This document shows positions 1 through 11,990 of a DNA stretch of 64,000 nt, piece by piece. The translations under genes were made by a program, and so were the position numbers. Position 1 is the first letter of the stretch, and each line of letters begins with the position of its first letter. This DNA comes from Salinicola rhizosphaerae (GTDB lineage: Bacteria > Pseudomonadota > Gammaproteobacteria > Pseudomonadales > Halomonadaceae), in assembly GCF_014652715.1 (NCBI RefSeq), contig NZ_BMZI01000009.1:1-64000 (forward strand). The letters run 5' to 3'. Under the pieces are notes generated by a model that was not told the DNA's origin, ran no database searches, and saw only the letters and a list, made by a program, of their open reading frames with translations.

Positions 1-207
1 TTCTTCGCTGCTTCCGAGAACCTGTCTCGTCGTCAGCGGATGCGTACTTTACGGATCGGCCGCCGACTTGGCAAGGCCTGTTTTCAACTTTTTTGACCCG
101 ACGGGCCAATCCTCTTCGCCGACGCCGCCGAGCGAGCGCACCCGGAGACGACAACGCCCGCGCAGGGCGGGCGTTTCGAGCGATCGATGGCGAAGAGGAG
201 CGGCCTG
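1..207. other. Left edge, no gene recognised
   Basis: Nothing in this stretch reads as a protein family I know. Short reading frames are present on both strands but have no recognisable start signals or motifs. Its right part holds the hairpin that probably ends pssA transcription. Confidence 0.5.
153..175 (-). terminator. Hairpin downstream of pssA
   Basis: A 7-bp GC stem (CGCCCGC / GCGGGCG) with a 5-base loop, extended by A-T pairs, lies 33 bases past the pssA stop. The U-run on the pssA strand is short, so termination efficiency is uncertain. Confidence 0.5.
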
Positions 208-1080
208 TCAGTCATCCTGCTTGTCAGGCCCGTCCATCGCCGCGCGGCGCTTCTCTTTCTGCGCCTTGCGCAGACGCCCGAGGGCGAGCACCGGCCCGGA
301 GACAACGTAGCAGCCAAAGAGTGCCAGCAGCATGACCGATGGCTCGATCGAGATCAGCACGAAGAGCAGCACGATCGCCAACAGGAAGACGAACGGCACC
401 GGCCCCTTGAAGTCGATCTCCTTGAAGCTGTGATAGCGAACATTACTCACCATGAGCACACCCGCCGCGGCAACCACGATCGTCATCAGCACCTTGAAGC
501 CGAGCGATTCGGCATCGAAGGTATGAAAGACCCAAACGCAGCCCGCCACGACAGCGGCGGCCGATGGACTGGGCAAGCCAACGAACCACTTCTTATCGGT
601 ACTGCCGATCTGCACGTTGAAGCGCGCCAGACGCAGCGCGGCACCGGCCACGAAGATAAAAGCGGCGATCCAGCCGATCTTGCCGACGTCCTGCAGAATC
701 CAGGTGAACGAGACCAGCGCGGGCGCCATGCCGAAGGAGACCATGTCGGCCAGACTGTCGAACTCCGCGCCGAAGGCGCTCTGCGTATTGGTCAGGCGCG
801 CCACGCGGCCGTCGAGCCCGTCGAGCACCATCGCGACAAAGATCGCGATCGCCGCCTTGGCGTAATCGCCGTTGATGGCGGCAACGATGGAGTAGAAACC
901 GGCAAACAGTGCCGAGAGCGTGAAAAGGTTGGGCAGCAGGTAAATGCCGCGGCGCCGAATGCGCTTGCCATTCTCGACCGTCTCCTCGATGACTTCATCC
1001 TCGTCATCGAACAGCGGCGAGGTGGCCCCGATAGTGATCGTCTCGGGCTCCTGCTCGGGGTGGCGGTCGTCCTGATTCAT
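208..1080 (-). CDS. pssA: CDP-diacylglycerol--serine O-phosphatidyltransferase
   Basis: Integral inner-membrane enzyme that joins CDP-diacylglycerol and serine to give phosphatidylserine, the precursor of phosphatidylethanolamine. The 290-residue product carries the full CDP-alcohol phosphotransferase signature DGxxAR-x8-G-x3-D-x3-D at residues 90-112, followed by several hydrophobic segments typical of the membrane-bound (Bacillus-like) class rather than the soluble E. coli PssA. The first 45 residues are acidic and probably cytosolic. It lies downstream of ilvC on the same strand; the ilvC-pssA pairing is also known in Pseudomonas, but a strong hairpin between the two genes here suggests partial or complete transcriptional separation. 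Confidence 0.93.
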   Translation of the reverse strand: MNQDDRHPEQEPETITIGATSPLFDDEDEVIEETVENGKRIRRRGIYLLPNLFTLSALFAGFYSIVAAINGDYAKAAIAIFVAMVLDGLDGRVARLTNTQSAFGAEFDSLADMVSFGMAPALVSFTWILQDVGKIGWIAAFIFVAGAALRLARFNVQIGSTDKKWFVGLPSPSAAAVVAGCVWVFHTFDAESLGFKVLMTIVVAAAGVLMVSNVRYHSFKEIDFKGPVPFVFLLAIVLLFVLISIEPSVMLLALFGCYVVSGPVLALGRLRKAQKEKRRAAMDGPDKQDD

Positions 1081-1189
1081 GGCATCACATCCCTGGTCGA
1101 TTGGTGCGCTGGCGTTGAATGGCCATCATTCTACAGTTTGGCAGGAATCTCGACAGTTGCGCATGCCAAGCATCGGTATGCCGTAACGC

Positions 1190-1221
1190 AAACGGGGCGC
1201 GACTCGCGTCGCGCCCCGTTT
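1190..1221 (-). terminator. Strong rho-independent terminator after ilvC
   Basis: Perfect 13-bp stem (AAACGGGGCGCGA and its complement) around a 6-base loop, flanked by A and T tracts so that it could work on both strands. It begins 22 bases after the ilvC stop and separates ilvC from pssA. Confidence 0.85.
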
Positions 1222-1243
1222 GAACCGCCATACCGCAGGGCGG

Positions 1244-2481
<1,238 letters not shown>

Positions 2482-3366
2482 ATGGATATGCGCTCGCTCA
2501 CTCACTTCCTCGCGCTCGCCGATCACCTCCACTTCGGCCGCGCGAGCGAGACTTGCCACATCAGTCCATCGACGCTCTCCCGCTCGATCCGCCAGCTCGA
2601 GGAGAGCCTGGGCGTGACGCTGTTCGAACGGGACAATCGACACGTCGTGCTGACACGTCAGGGCATGCTGTTTCAGTCCTACGCCCGCGAGACACTTGAA
2701 CAATGGCAGTCGGTGCAGCACACCCTGATGGAAGAGACGCGCGAACTGGCCGGGGAGATCAGCATCTACTGCTCGGTTACCGCCAGCTACAGCTTCCTCT
2801 ATCGGCTACTGAGCGAGTTTCGGCTGCGCCATCCGCGCATCGAGATCAAGCTCCATACCGGCGATCCGGCCGATGCCATCGCTCGCGTGCAGTCAGAAAG
2901 TGAAGAGATCGCCATTACCGCTCGCCCTCGCAGCCTGCCGGACGCCCTCGCCTTCAAACCGTTGGCGACGTCTCCGCTGGTGTTCATTGCGCCGCAGGAC
3001 GGCGCCGACTGGCTACCGGCGACGCCGGAGATTCCCACGCCGGCACAGTGGCAGCATGTACCGATGATCCTGTCCGAATCCGGGCTGTCGCGAGACCACG
3101 CCGATACCTGGTTTCGGGCGCTCGGCATCGCCCCGCGCATCTACGCTCAGGTGGCCGGCAACGAGGCTATCGTCAGCATGGTCGGGCTTGGCTTCGGTGT
3201 CGGCATCGTGCCGCGCATCGTGCTCGACAACAGCCCGCTCAACGACCGTGTCAGCGTACTGCCGGTCAAGCCGGAGCTACCGCACTACGATGTCGGGCTG
3301 TGCGTGCTCAAACGTCGCCTGAAAAGCGCGCTGATCGAGGCGCTTTGGGCGCAGTTACCCAATTAG
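2482..3366 (+). CDS. ilvY: LysR-family activator of ilvC
   Basis: Transcription regulator of 294 residues with an N-terminal winged helix-turn-helix (residues 1-62; the segment HISPSTLSRSIRQLEE is the recognition region) and a C-terminal inducer-binding domain. The N-terminus MDMRSLTHFLALAD aligns closely with E. coli IlvY (MDLRDLKTFLHLAE), which fixes the start. It is divergent from ilvC and sits between ilvC and the ilvI-ilvH pair, so all acetohydroxy-acid genes are within 3.4 kb. In E. coli IlvY senses acetolactate or acetohydroxybutyrate; the same role here follows from context. Confidence 0.9.
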   Translation: MDMRSLTHFLALADHLHFGRASETCHISPSTLSRSIRQLEESLGVTLFERDNRHVVLTRQGMLFQSYARETLEQWQSVQHTLMEETRELAGEISIYCSVTASYSFLYRLLSEFRLRHPRIEIKLHTGDPADAIARVQSESEEIAITARPRSLPDALAFKPLATSPLVFIAPQDGADWLPATPEIPTPAQWQHVPMILSESGLSRDHADTWFRALGIAPRIYAQVAGNEAIVSMVGLGFGVGIVPRIVLDNSPLNDRVSVLPVKPELPHYDVGLCVLKRRLKSALIEALWAQLPN

Positions 3367-3414
3367 CGGCGCAGCTGCCGAGTCAATCGCCAAACCGGTG
3401 GTGTACCAATGAAA

Positions 3415-3446
3415 GACGCCCGGTGAAATCGCTTCCACCGGGCGTC
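3415..3446. terminator. Terminator between convergent ilvY and ilvH
   Basis: An 11-bp perfect stem (GACGCCCGGTG / CACCGGGCGTC) with a 10-base loop. It is followed by TTTC on the minus strand and GTT on the plus strand, so it may serve both ilvIH and ilvY. Confidence 0.7.
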
Positions 3447-3464
3447 GTTGACAGCCGCTTCGGG

Positions 3465-3956
3465 CTAGAGCGACAGCAGCTTGTCGCCTCGGGCGATGCC
3501 GGAAACCCCGGTACGCGCGACTTCCAGAATGCCGATGGGCGCCATCGCCTGGACGAAGGCATCGAGCTTGCCGGCGTCACCGGTGATCTGCACCGTGTAG
3601 ACGCTCGGCGTGACGTCTACGATCTGCGCGCGGAAGATATCCGCCGTGCGCTTGACCTCGTCTCGGGCGGCGCCCAGCGCCTTGACCTTGACCAGCATCA
3701 GCTCGCGCTCGATATGGTTGCCCTCGGTCAGATCGACCAGCTTCACCACATCGATCAGCTTGTTGAGATGCTTGGTGATCTGTTCGATCACGCGATCGTC
3801 GCCCACCGTGGTGACCGTCAGTCGCGACAGCGACGGCTCCTCGGTCGGCGCGACATTCAACGTTTCGATGTTGAAGTTGCGCTGGGAGAACAGCCCCACC
3901 ACGCGGGAAAGGGCGCCCGGCTCGTTTTCCAGCAGAATCGAGATGATATGGCGCAT
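3465..3956 (-). CDS. ilvH: Acetolactate synthase small (regulatory) subunit
   Basis: Regulatory partner of the IlvI catalytic subunit; it activates the enzyme and confers valine feedback inhibition. The 163 residues equal E. coli IlvH in length. The N-terminal ACT domain (about residues 1-75) begins MRHIISILLENEPGALSRV, the segment that forms the valine site in the family; the rest is the dimerising C-terminal domain. The start codon shares one base with the ilvI stop (TGATG), indicating translational coupling. Confidence 0.96.
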   Translation of the reverse strand: MRHIISILLENEPGALSRVVGLFSQRNFNIETLNVAPTEEPSLSRLTVTTVGDDRVIEQITKHLNKLIDVVKLVDLTEGNHIERELMLVKVKALGAARDEVKRTADIFRAQIVDVTPSVYTVQITGDAGKLDAFVQAMAPIGILEVARTGVSGIARGDKLLSL

Positions 3957-5680
3957 CAGGTCCGCTCCGTCTTCGAAAGCAGCATGTCACGCATGGAGCC
4001 AAGCGGCACCTGCATCGGATAGACGTGTTCGAACGGGTCGACGTAGATGTCGAGGAACACGAGTTCGCTGGTATCGGCAAACGCCCGCTCGAGCGCCGGG
4101 GCCAGCTCATCGAAGGTCGTCACCTTGAGTGCCGTGAACCCATAGGCCTCGATCAGCTTGGCGAAGTCCGGCAGCGATTCCATGTAAGAGTGGGCATGGC
4201 GGGACTTGTAGTTCAGGTCCTGCCACTGACGCACCATCCCCAGCGACTGGTTGTTGAGGTTGACGATCTTCACGCCGACATCGAACTGCTTACAGGTCGA
4301 CAGCTCCTGCATCATCATCTGGAAGCTGCCTTCGCCGGTGAAGCAGACCACGTCATCCTGCGGGAACTGGAGCTTGACCCCCATCGCCGCCGGAAATCCG
4401 AAGCCCATCGTGCCGAGCCCGCCGGAGGTGATGAAACGATTGGGTTTGGCGAACTTGTAGTACTGGGCCGCGAACATCTGATGCTGACCCACGTCCGTGG
4501 TCACGAACGCCTCGCCGCGCGTGGCTCGGTAGACCGCCTCGATCACTTCCTGGGGCTTGAGTGCCTCGCCGGCCTCGGACGGCTCGTAAAGCTTGCCCTC
4601 ACGCTCCCCACGCCAGCCGTCGATGCTCTGCCACCATTCGGCGAGCGCCTCCCCGCTTGCCGGCTCGCGGCCCTGTACCAGGCTGATCATCTCGTCGATG
4701 ACGCTGCCGGCCGCCCCGACGATCGGTACATCGGCGCGCACGGTCTTGGAGATCGAGCTCGGATCGATGTCGACGTGCACGATCTTCGCGGTCGGACAGA
4801 ACTTCGAAGTGTTGTTGGTGACGCGATCATCGAAACGCGCGCCGATGGCGATGATCAGATCGGCATGGTGCATCGCCATGTTGGCTTCATAGCTGCCGTG
4901 CATGCCGAGCCAACCCAGCGATTGGCGGTCACCCTGCGGATAGCCGCCGATGCCCATGAGCGTCGTGGTAATCGGAAAACCGAGCCGCTGGACCAGATCG
5001 GTCAGCGCTTCCGACGCATGACCAGTGACGATCCCGCCGCCGGTGTAGAAAACCGGCCGACGCGACTTGAGCATCATGTCGACCGCTTTCTTGATCTGGC
5101 CGGCGTGGCCGCGAGTGACCGGATTGTACGAGCGGATCTTGACCTTTTTCGGGTAGACGTACTCGTAGCGCTCGGTGGGCGCGGTCATGTCTTTCGGGAT
5201 ATCCACCACGACAGGGCCGGGACGGCCGGTCGCCGCGAGATAGAACGCCTTCTTCAACACCTCGGGGATCTGGCTCGGATGACGAATCGAGAAGCTGTGC
5301 TTCACGACCGGCCGCGTGACGCCGACGATGTCGGTTTCCTGAAAGGCGTCCTCGCCGATCAGATGACTGGCGACCTGACCGCACAGCACGACCATCGGGA
5401 TCGAGTCCATGTAAGCGGTGGCAATGCCGGTCACGGCGTTGGTTGCCCCTGGCCCGGAGGTGACGAGCACCACACCGGGCTTGCCGGTCGCGCGCGCGTA
5501 GCCGTCGGCGGCGTGCGTGGCGGCCTGCTCATGGCGGACGAGAATGTGCTGAACGCTATCCTGGCGGAACAGGGCATCGTAGATGTGCAATGCCGCGCCG
5601 CCGGGGTAGCCGAAGATTCGCTCGACGCCTTCGTCTTTCAGAAAGCGGGCGATCATATCGGCGCCGGAAAGTAATTCCAC
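3956..5680 (-). CDS. ilvI: Acetolactate synthase large (catalytic) subunit
   Basis: Thiamine-diphosphate and FAD enzyme that condenses pyruvate with pyruvate or 2-oxobutyrate, the committed step of branched-chain amino-acid synthesis. I place the start at GTG 5680 (product begins VELLSGADMIARFL), with GGGGAG eight bases upstream. This gives 574 residues, the E. coli IlvI length, whereas the open frame runs 48 codons further upstream without family similarity. Visible motifs are GYPGGAALHIYDAL, the HEQAATHAADGYARA segment with the catalytic Glu region, and the TPP motif GEGSFQ with downstream NN. Confidence 0.95.
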   Translation of the reverse strand: MELLSGADMIARFLKDEGVERIFGYPGGAALHIYDALFRQDSVQHILVRHEQAATHAADGYARATGKPGVVLVTSGPGATNAVTGIATAYMDSIPMVVLCGQVASHLIGEDAFQETDIVGVTRPVVKHSFSIRHPSQIPEVLKKAFYLAATGRPGPVVVDIPKDMTAPTERYEYVYPKKVKIRSYNPVTRGHAGQIKKAVDMMLKSRRPVFYTGGGIVTGHASEALTDLVQRLGFPITTTLMGIGGYPQGDRQSLGWLGMHGSYEANMAMHHADLIIAIGARFDDRVTNNTSKFCPTAKIVHVDIDPSSISKTVRADVPIVGAAGSVIDEMISLVQGREPASGEALAEWWQSIDGWRGEREGKLYEPSEAGEALKPQEVIEAVYRATRGEAFVTTDVGQHQMFAAQYYKFAKPNRFITSGGLGTMGFGFPAAMGVKLQFPQDDVVCFTGEGSFQMMMQELSTCKQFDVGVKIVNLNNQSLGMVRQWQDLNYKSRHAHSYMESLPDFAKLIEAYGFTALKVTTFDELAPALERAFADTSELVFLDIYVDPFEHVYPMQVPLGSMRDMLLSKTERT

Positions 5681-6306
5681 TGGTGAGTCTCCCCTGGAAA
5701 TTCGAGTGCCACTACGCCTCTGGCGAATGAAGCGCAGCTCAATCGCGGCGGTACGCCGCTGCCAACACACGTTGGCGCCTGATGCCATTGTCCTGGCGTC
5801 TGGGTCCGGGGTGGGGACCCGCACTCATCGGCATCGCGCTGGCCGACTGGCCGGCTCGGTGCCTGGCACGGCAGATCGCCGTGTCGGGGTTGGCGGGAAC
5901 GGGCGGTTGGCCCATTCCCTCATGTCCTGAGAACGTGCACCGGAACGCTTCCGATCGCGCGTCTCGACAGGCGGGTAGAGGTCACGAAGAACCTACCCTT
6001 CACGCGACGGCCGGGGATCGCCCGAGTGTGTCGCGCCTGCTATCAGGAACCGCCTAGATTCCACCAGCGCCCGTGGGCTGTCAACCTTCTCGCCTGCCGA
6101 TATCGGAGTCGACGAGAAAAACGACCTGTCCGCGTCCGTTTCACTGACTGAAGCAGGATGTCTTGCGCGAAGCGCGCGTCATTTTCCACCGGCGAACAGC
6201 CCGAACTCCGTCCCTGAAAACCGAGCACAAAAAATCCGCGGCGCTTTCACGCCGCGGGCGAAGCAACGGTCAGGACGCGACCGCGTGTTGCATGAGTTTT
6301 CCCGCG
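5681..6306. other. Gene-free spacer upstream of ilvI
   Basis: This 626-base spacer lies between the 5' end of ilvI and the 3' end of clpB, both on the minus strand. The 250 bases before ilvI are rich in potential hairpins: GCCAAC-4-GTTGGC at 5761-5776, GGGTCC-7-GGACCC at 5802-5820 and a CTGGCC repeat near 5841-5856. This suggests a structured leader, but no leader peptide rich in Ile, Leu or Val codons was found. The clpB terminator lies at the far end. No convincing protein gene is visible. Confidence 0.5.
6230..6257 (-). terminator. Rho-independent terminator of clpB
   Basis: An 8-bp stem CCGCGGCG / CGCCGCGG with a 6-base loop, followed on the minus strand by ATTTTTTG. It lies 50 bases past the clpB stop. 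Confidence 0.87.
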
Positions 6307-8895
<2,589 letters not shown>

Positions 8896-8958
8896 ACGTT
8901 CACCTCCATGGGCCGCCTCTCGGCGTGAGGCAGCGTGTCAGTTTATAAGTTGACACTA

Positions 8959-8986
8959 AAATGGAGGTATGTTTGCGCTTTTCAAG
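8959..8986 (-). promoter_or_regulatory. Heat-shock (sigma-32) promoter of clpB
   Basis: Read on the minus strand, CTTGAAA (8986-8980) is followed after 13 bases by CTCCATTT (8966-8959). The RpoH consensus in enterobacteria is CTTGAAA-N11-16-CCCCATNT, so the -35 is perfect and the -10 has one change. The predicted transcript would start near 8952, giving a leader of about 57 bases. Confidence 0.85.
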
Positions 8987-9062
8987 CAGAAGGTATGAAA
9001 ATTTTTACTCGGAACGACTCTTTACGCGAAAATAGCTCATACGAGAATTTGCCGGATACTGC

Positions 9063-9869
9063 TCAGCGCAACCAGATCACGCTCGCCATGTGACCCGTAC
9101 GCCCGTTGTCTCGGCGGTAGGAGTAGAAGCGTTGCTCATCGCAGGCGGTGCAGAAGTGCCCACCGCCGATCTGCGTGATGCCGAGACGCTCGAGTCGCAG
9201 CCGCGCGAGCCGGTAGAGGTCGGCCATATAGTGGCCGAGACGATAGGGGCTGGGCTCGAAAGCGCTCTCGGCTTCCGCCTGGACGGCGACGAACGCCTCG
9301 AAGACCTCGGGCCCGACCTCGAACTGGGCATTAGAGATGGCCGGTCCCATCCACACCAGCAACTCGGCGGGATCGACGCCGAGTGCTGCCACGCTTGCCT
9401 CCAGCACGCCGCCGGCCAGCCCGCGCCACCCGGCGTGAGCGACACCCACGCGGGTACCCTGACGATCGCAGAAGAAAACCGGCAGGCAGTCGGCGGTGAG
9501 CACGACGCAGGCATGGCCGCGATCGAAAGCGACGGAGGCGTCGGCTTCCGGCGGCATATCACGATAGTCGTCGGCGTAGCGCTGCATCACGCGCGCGCCG
9601 TGCACCTGCTTCAACCAGAACAGGGGGCGTCGATCGCCGACTTCCTGAGCGATCAACTCACGGCAGCGAGCGACCGTCTCGGGGTCGTCGCCCTTGAAGC
9701 CACTGGGATTGAACGCGGCGTAGTCTCCCTGACTCGGCCCGGTTTCACGTGTGGTGACAAAGGCACCGACGCTGGCCGGCGCCGCCCAGTCCGGCACGAT
9801 CAACGTCGGCGCGTCGGCGGCATGCATGGTCGACACCGGCGCCGGCCGGGTAGCGAAATCCTCGCTCAT
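9063..9869 (-). CDS. pgeF: Peptidoglycan editing factor / YfiH-LACC1 family protein
   Basis: Member of the YfiH (DUF152) family, linked to purine nucleoside phosphorolysis, to multicopper-like oxidase activity and in E. coli to correct peptidoglycan stem composition; the exact substrate here cannot be read from sequence. The 268 residues contain the family's metal-site motifs QVHG, TADC and HAGWRG in order, with a conserved Cys and His. Its ATG overlaps the rluD stop by 4 bases (9866-9869), so the two are translationally coupled, as in many gammaproteobacteria. Confidence 0.92.
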   Translation of the reverse strand: MSEDFATRPAPVSTMHAADAPTLIVPDWAAPASVGAFVTTRETGPSQGDYAAFNPSGFKGDDPETVARCRELIAQEVGDRRPLFWLKQVHGARVMQRYADDYRDMPPEADASVAFDRGHACVVLTADCLPVFFCDRQGTRVGVAHAGWRGLAGGVLEASVAALGVDPAELLVWMGPAISNAQFEVGPEVFEAFVAVQAEAESAFEPSPYRLGHYMADLYRLARLRLERLGITQIGGGHFCTACDEQRFYSYRRDNGRTGHMASVIWLR

Positions 9870-10825
9870 CGCTCGGCCTCCGTATCCTCGCGCAGCGCAT
9901 CCAGCAGCAGAAACATGTCATCGGGCAGCGGCGCCTGACACTCCACCGGCGCGCCGCTGGCGGGATGGTCGAAACGCAGCTTGTGCGCGTGCAGCGCCTG
10001 ACGGGGAAATTCGCGCAGCAGCGTCTTGAGCTCATCGCCGGCCCCCGCGGGTAACTTGAGCCGGCCGCCGTAGACCGGATCGCCGACCAGCGGATAGCGA
10101 ACATGCGCGAGGTGTACGCGAATCTGATGTGTACGGCCGGTCTCGAGCCGACAGCGCACGTGAGTATGCGCGCGAAAGCGCTCCTTGACGCGGTAGTGCG
10201 TGACGGCCGGTTTACCGGAGGCGGTGACCGCCTGACGCTGACGATCCTTGGGGTGGCGACCGATCGGCGCATCCACCGTGCCGCCGGCGGTCATCGCCCC
10301 CACGACAATCGCATCGTACTCGCGCGAGACCGTTCGCGCCTGGAGCTGTTCGACCAGCGCCGTCTGCGCCGCCAGCGTCTTTGCCACCATCATCAGTCCC
10401 GTCGTCTCCTTGTCGAGCCGGTGGACGATGCCGGCGCGGGGGATGGCGGCGAGCTTGGGCTCATGGTGGAGCAGCGCATTCAACAGGGTGCCGTCAGGGT
10501 TGCCCGCTGCCGGATGCACCACCAGGCCAGCAGGCTTGTCGACCACCAGCACATCGTCGTCCTCGTAGACGATCGCCAGCGGGATGTCCTGGGCCTCCCA
10601 GCGCGTCTCCTCCTCGAGACGCGTATCGAGGCTCAGCCGTTCGCCGCCGAAGACCTTGTCTTTCGGACGCGCGGATCGGCCATTAAGCGTCAGTTCGCCT
10701 TGCTGAATCCAGCTCTTGAGACGTTCGCGCGAGAACTCAGGGAACATTTCGGCCGCAGTCTGATCTAGACGTCGTCCGGCCAGATGCTCGGGTATGCGCT
10801 CGTCACGCTTCAGGATGTCGGCCAT
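9866..10825 (-). CDS. rluD: 23S rRNA pseudouridine synthase D
   Basis: Converts uridines in helix 69 of 23S rRNA (E. coli positions 1911, 1915 and 1917) to pseudouridine, needed for normal 50S maturation. The start at 10825 gives 319 residues beginning [17 protein letters not shown]; the frame extends 34 codons upstream without similarity. An N-terminal S4 RNA-binding domain (about 15-75) precedes the RluA-type catalytic domain, with the signature [10 protein letters not shown] carrying the catalytic Asp. Its Shine-Dalgarno is weak. It is divergent from bamD, a conserved arrangement. Confidence 0.95.
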   Translation of the reverse strand: MADILKRDERIPEHLAGRRLDQTAAEMFPEFSRERLKSWIQQGELTLNGRSARPKDKVFGGERLSLDTRLEEETRWEAQDIPLAIVYEDDDVLVVDKPAGLVVHPAAGNPDGTLLNALLHHEPKLAAIPRAGIVHRLDKETTGLMMVAKTLAAQTALVEQLQARTVSREYDAIVVGAMTAGGTVDAPIGRHPKDRQRQAVTASGKPAVTHYRVKERFRAHTHVRCRLETGRTHQIRVHLAHVRYPLVGDPVYGGRLKLPAGAGDELKTLLREFPRQALHAHKLRFDHPASGAPVECQAPLPDDMFLLLDALREDTEAER

Positions 10826-11009
10826 ACGCGGGGATCGGTTCCGTTGCCGGTGCAGGAATGACCATCGGGAAGCACGGCTCGGCGCTGACGCGGCGATGGC
10901 GACTCGAGGCCGGGCGCGCGTAGGCATTCACGCCGTGTTTCCTTTATAGTGGGTCGGATTGGGCGGATTCTAGCACGGCCGCCAAGGATTGGTTGATACG
11001 AGGATGACG

Positions 11010-11822
11010 ATGCGATTTTCAGCGCGATTTCCCGCACTGGGTGCCTTGCTGATCACGGGCGCCCTGCTCGCCGGTTGCGCCAGCAATGAACCTGCTCCCG
11101 ACCTGCAGGAGCAGGATCTCTACCAGAAGGCTCAGAGTTCGCTCGATGCGGGTCGCTACACCACCGCCGTCACGCAGCTGGAAGCGCTCGACACTCGCTT
11201 CCCGTTCGGCCGCTACGCGGAGCAGGCGCAGCTCGAATTGATATACGCCTACTACCAGACCGAAAACTGGGAGCAGGCGCGCGCCGCCGCCAGCCGTTTC
11301 ATTCGCCTGCATCCCGATCACCCGCAGGTCGACTACGCCTACTACATGCGTGGTTTGGCCGCCTATCAGGCCGGCCGGTTCAGTCTCGAAGGGCTGGAGC
11401 TGATCGATATCTCCAAACGCGATCTCGGCGCCTCGCGTGACGCCTATGTCGACTTCGGCGAACTGGTACGCCGCTTCCCGGACAGCGCCTACGCGCCCGA
11501 CGCCCGCCAGCGCGTCATCTATCTGCGTAACGTGCTGGCACGTCACGAGCTGCAGGTCGCCGATTTCTATCTGCGCAAGGGCGCCTATGTCGCCGCCGTC
11601 GAGCGCGGTCGCTGGGTGATCGAGCACTATCCGAAATCGACGGCAACCCGCGATGCCCTCGCGGTCATGACGGAAGGCTATCTTGGCCTCAACATGCGTG
11701 ACCGCGCACAGAGCGTGCTGCAGACGTTGATCAAGAACGACCCCGACAACAGCCAGCTCGACGGTGATACCTTCGTTCCCCGGCATGTTGACGTCGATCC
11801 GCCGCTGACGGCGAACGGCTAG
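11010..11822 (+). CDS. bamD: Outer-membrane protein assembly lipoprotein
   Basis: Essential lipoprotein of the BAM complex that folds beta-barrels into the outer membrane, acting on the periplasmic face. The ATG at 11010 has GAGGA five bases upstream and gives 270 residues with a lipoprotein signal and lipobox LLAGC (Cys near residue 23). The mature part is made of five TPR-like helical pairs, including the typical FPFGRYAEQAQLELIYAYYQ segment. It lies divergent from rluD as in E. coli. Confidence 0.96.
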   Translation: MRFSARFPALGALLITGALLAGCASNEPAPDLQEQDLYQKAQSSLDAGRYTTAVTQLEALDTRFPFGRYAEQAQLELIYAYYQTENWEQARAAASRFIRLHPDHPQVDYAYYMRGLAAYQAGRFSLEGLELIDISKRDLGASRDAYVDFGELVRRFPDSAYAPDARQRVIYLRNVLARHELQVADFYLRKGAYVAAVERGRWVIEHYPKSTATRDALAVMTEGYLGLNMRDRAQSVLQTLIKNDPDNSQLDGDTFVPRHVDVDPPLTANG

Positions 11823-11839
11823 CCCCGGCTTCGCCGGGG
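11823..11839 (+). terminator. Short hairpin directly after bamD
   Basis: CCCCGGC-TTC-GCCGGGG forms a 7-bp stem starting one base after the bamD stop. No U-run follows, so it may be a transcript-end stabiliser rather than a terminator. Confidence 0.4.
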
Positions 11840-11972
11840 AGCCGTAAGCGATAAGAGCGGCGCTACGCGCCTGGAAGCTAGAAGAAGTTGCTGCTATCAG
11901 CCAAGACCGACGTTTTGGACTTTCGGTTTTCCTTACAGCTTACCGCTTATGGCTTATGGCTTGTGGCTTCCC
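11840..11972. repeat. Heptamer repeat with an inverted partner between bamD and nadE
   Basis: Five back-to-back 7-base units begin with GCTT (GCTTACC, GCTTATG, GCTTATG, GCTTGTG, GCTTCCC) at 11938-11972. About 80 bases upstream, 11840-11857 contains the same motif on the opposite strand (its complement reads CTTATCGCTTACGGCT). The element sits between convergent bamD and nadE and looks like a dispersed REP-type intergenic repeat. Confidence 0.6.
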
Positions 11973-11990
11973 GACGAAGTCAGGCGGGGA

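Noticed and set aside
5740-5960. Leader peptide for ilv attenuation
   Set aside because: The one short frame with an ATG in the leader lacks runs of Ile, Leu or Val codons.
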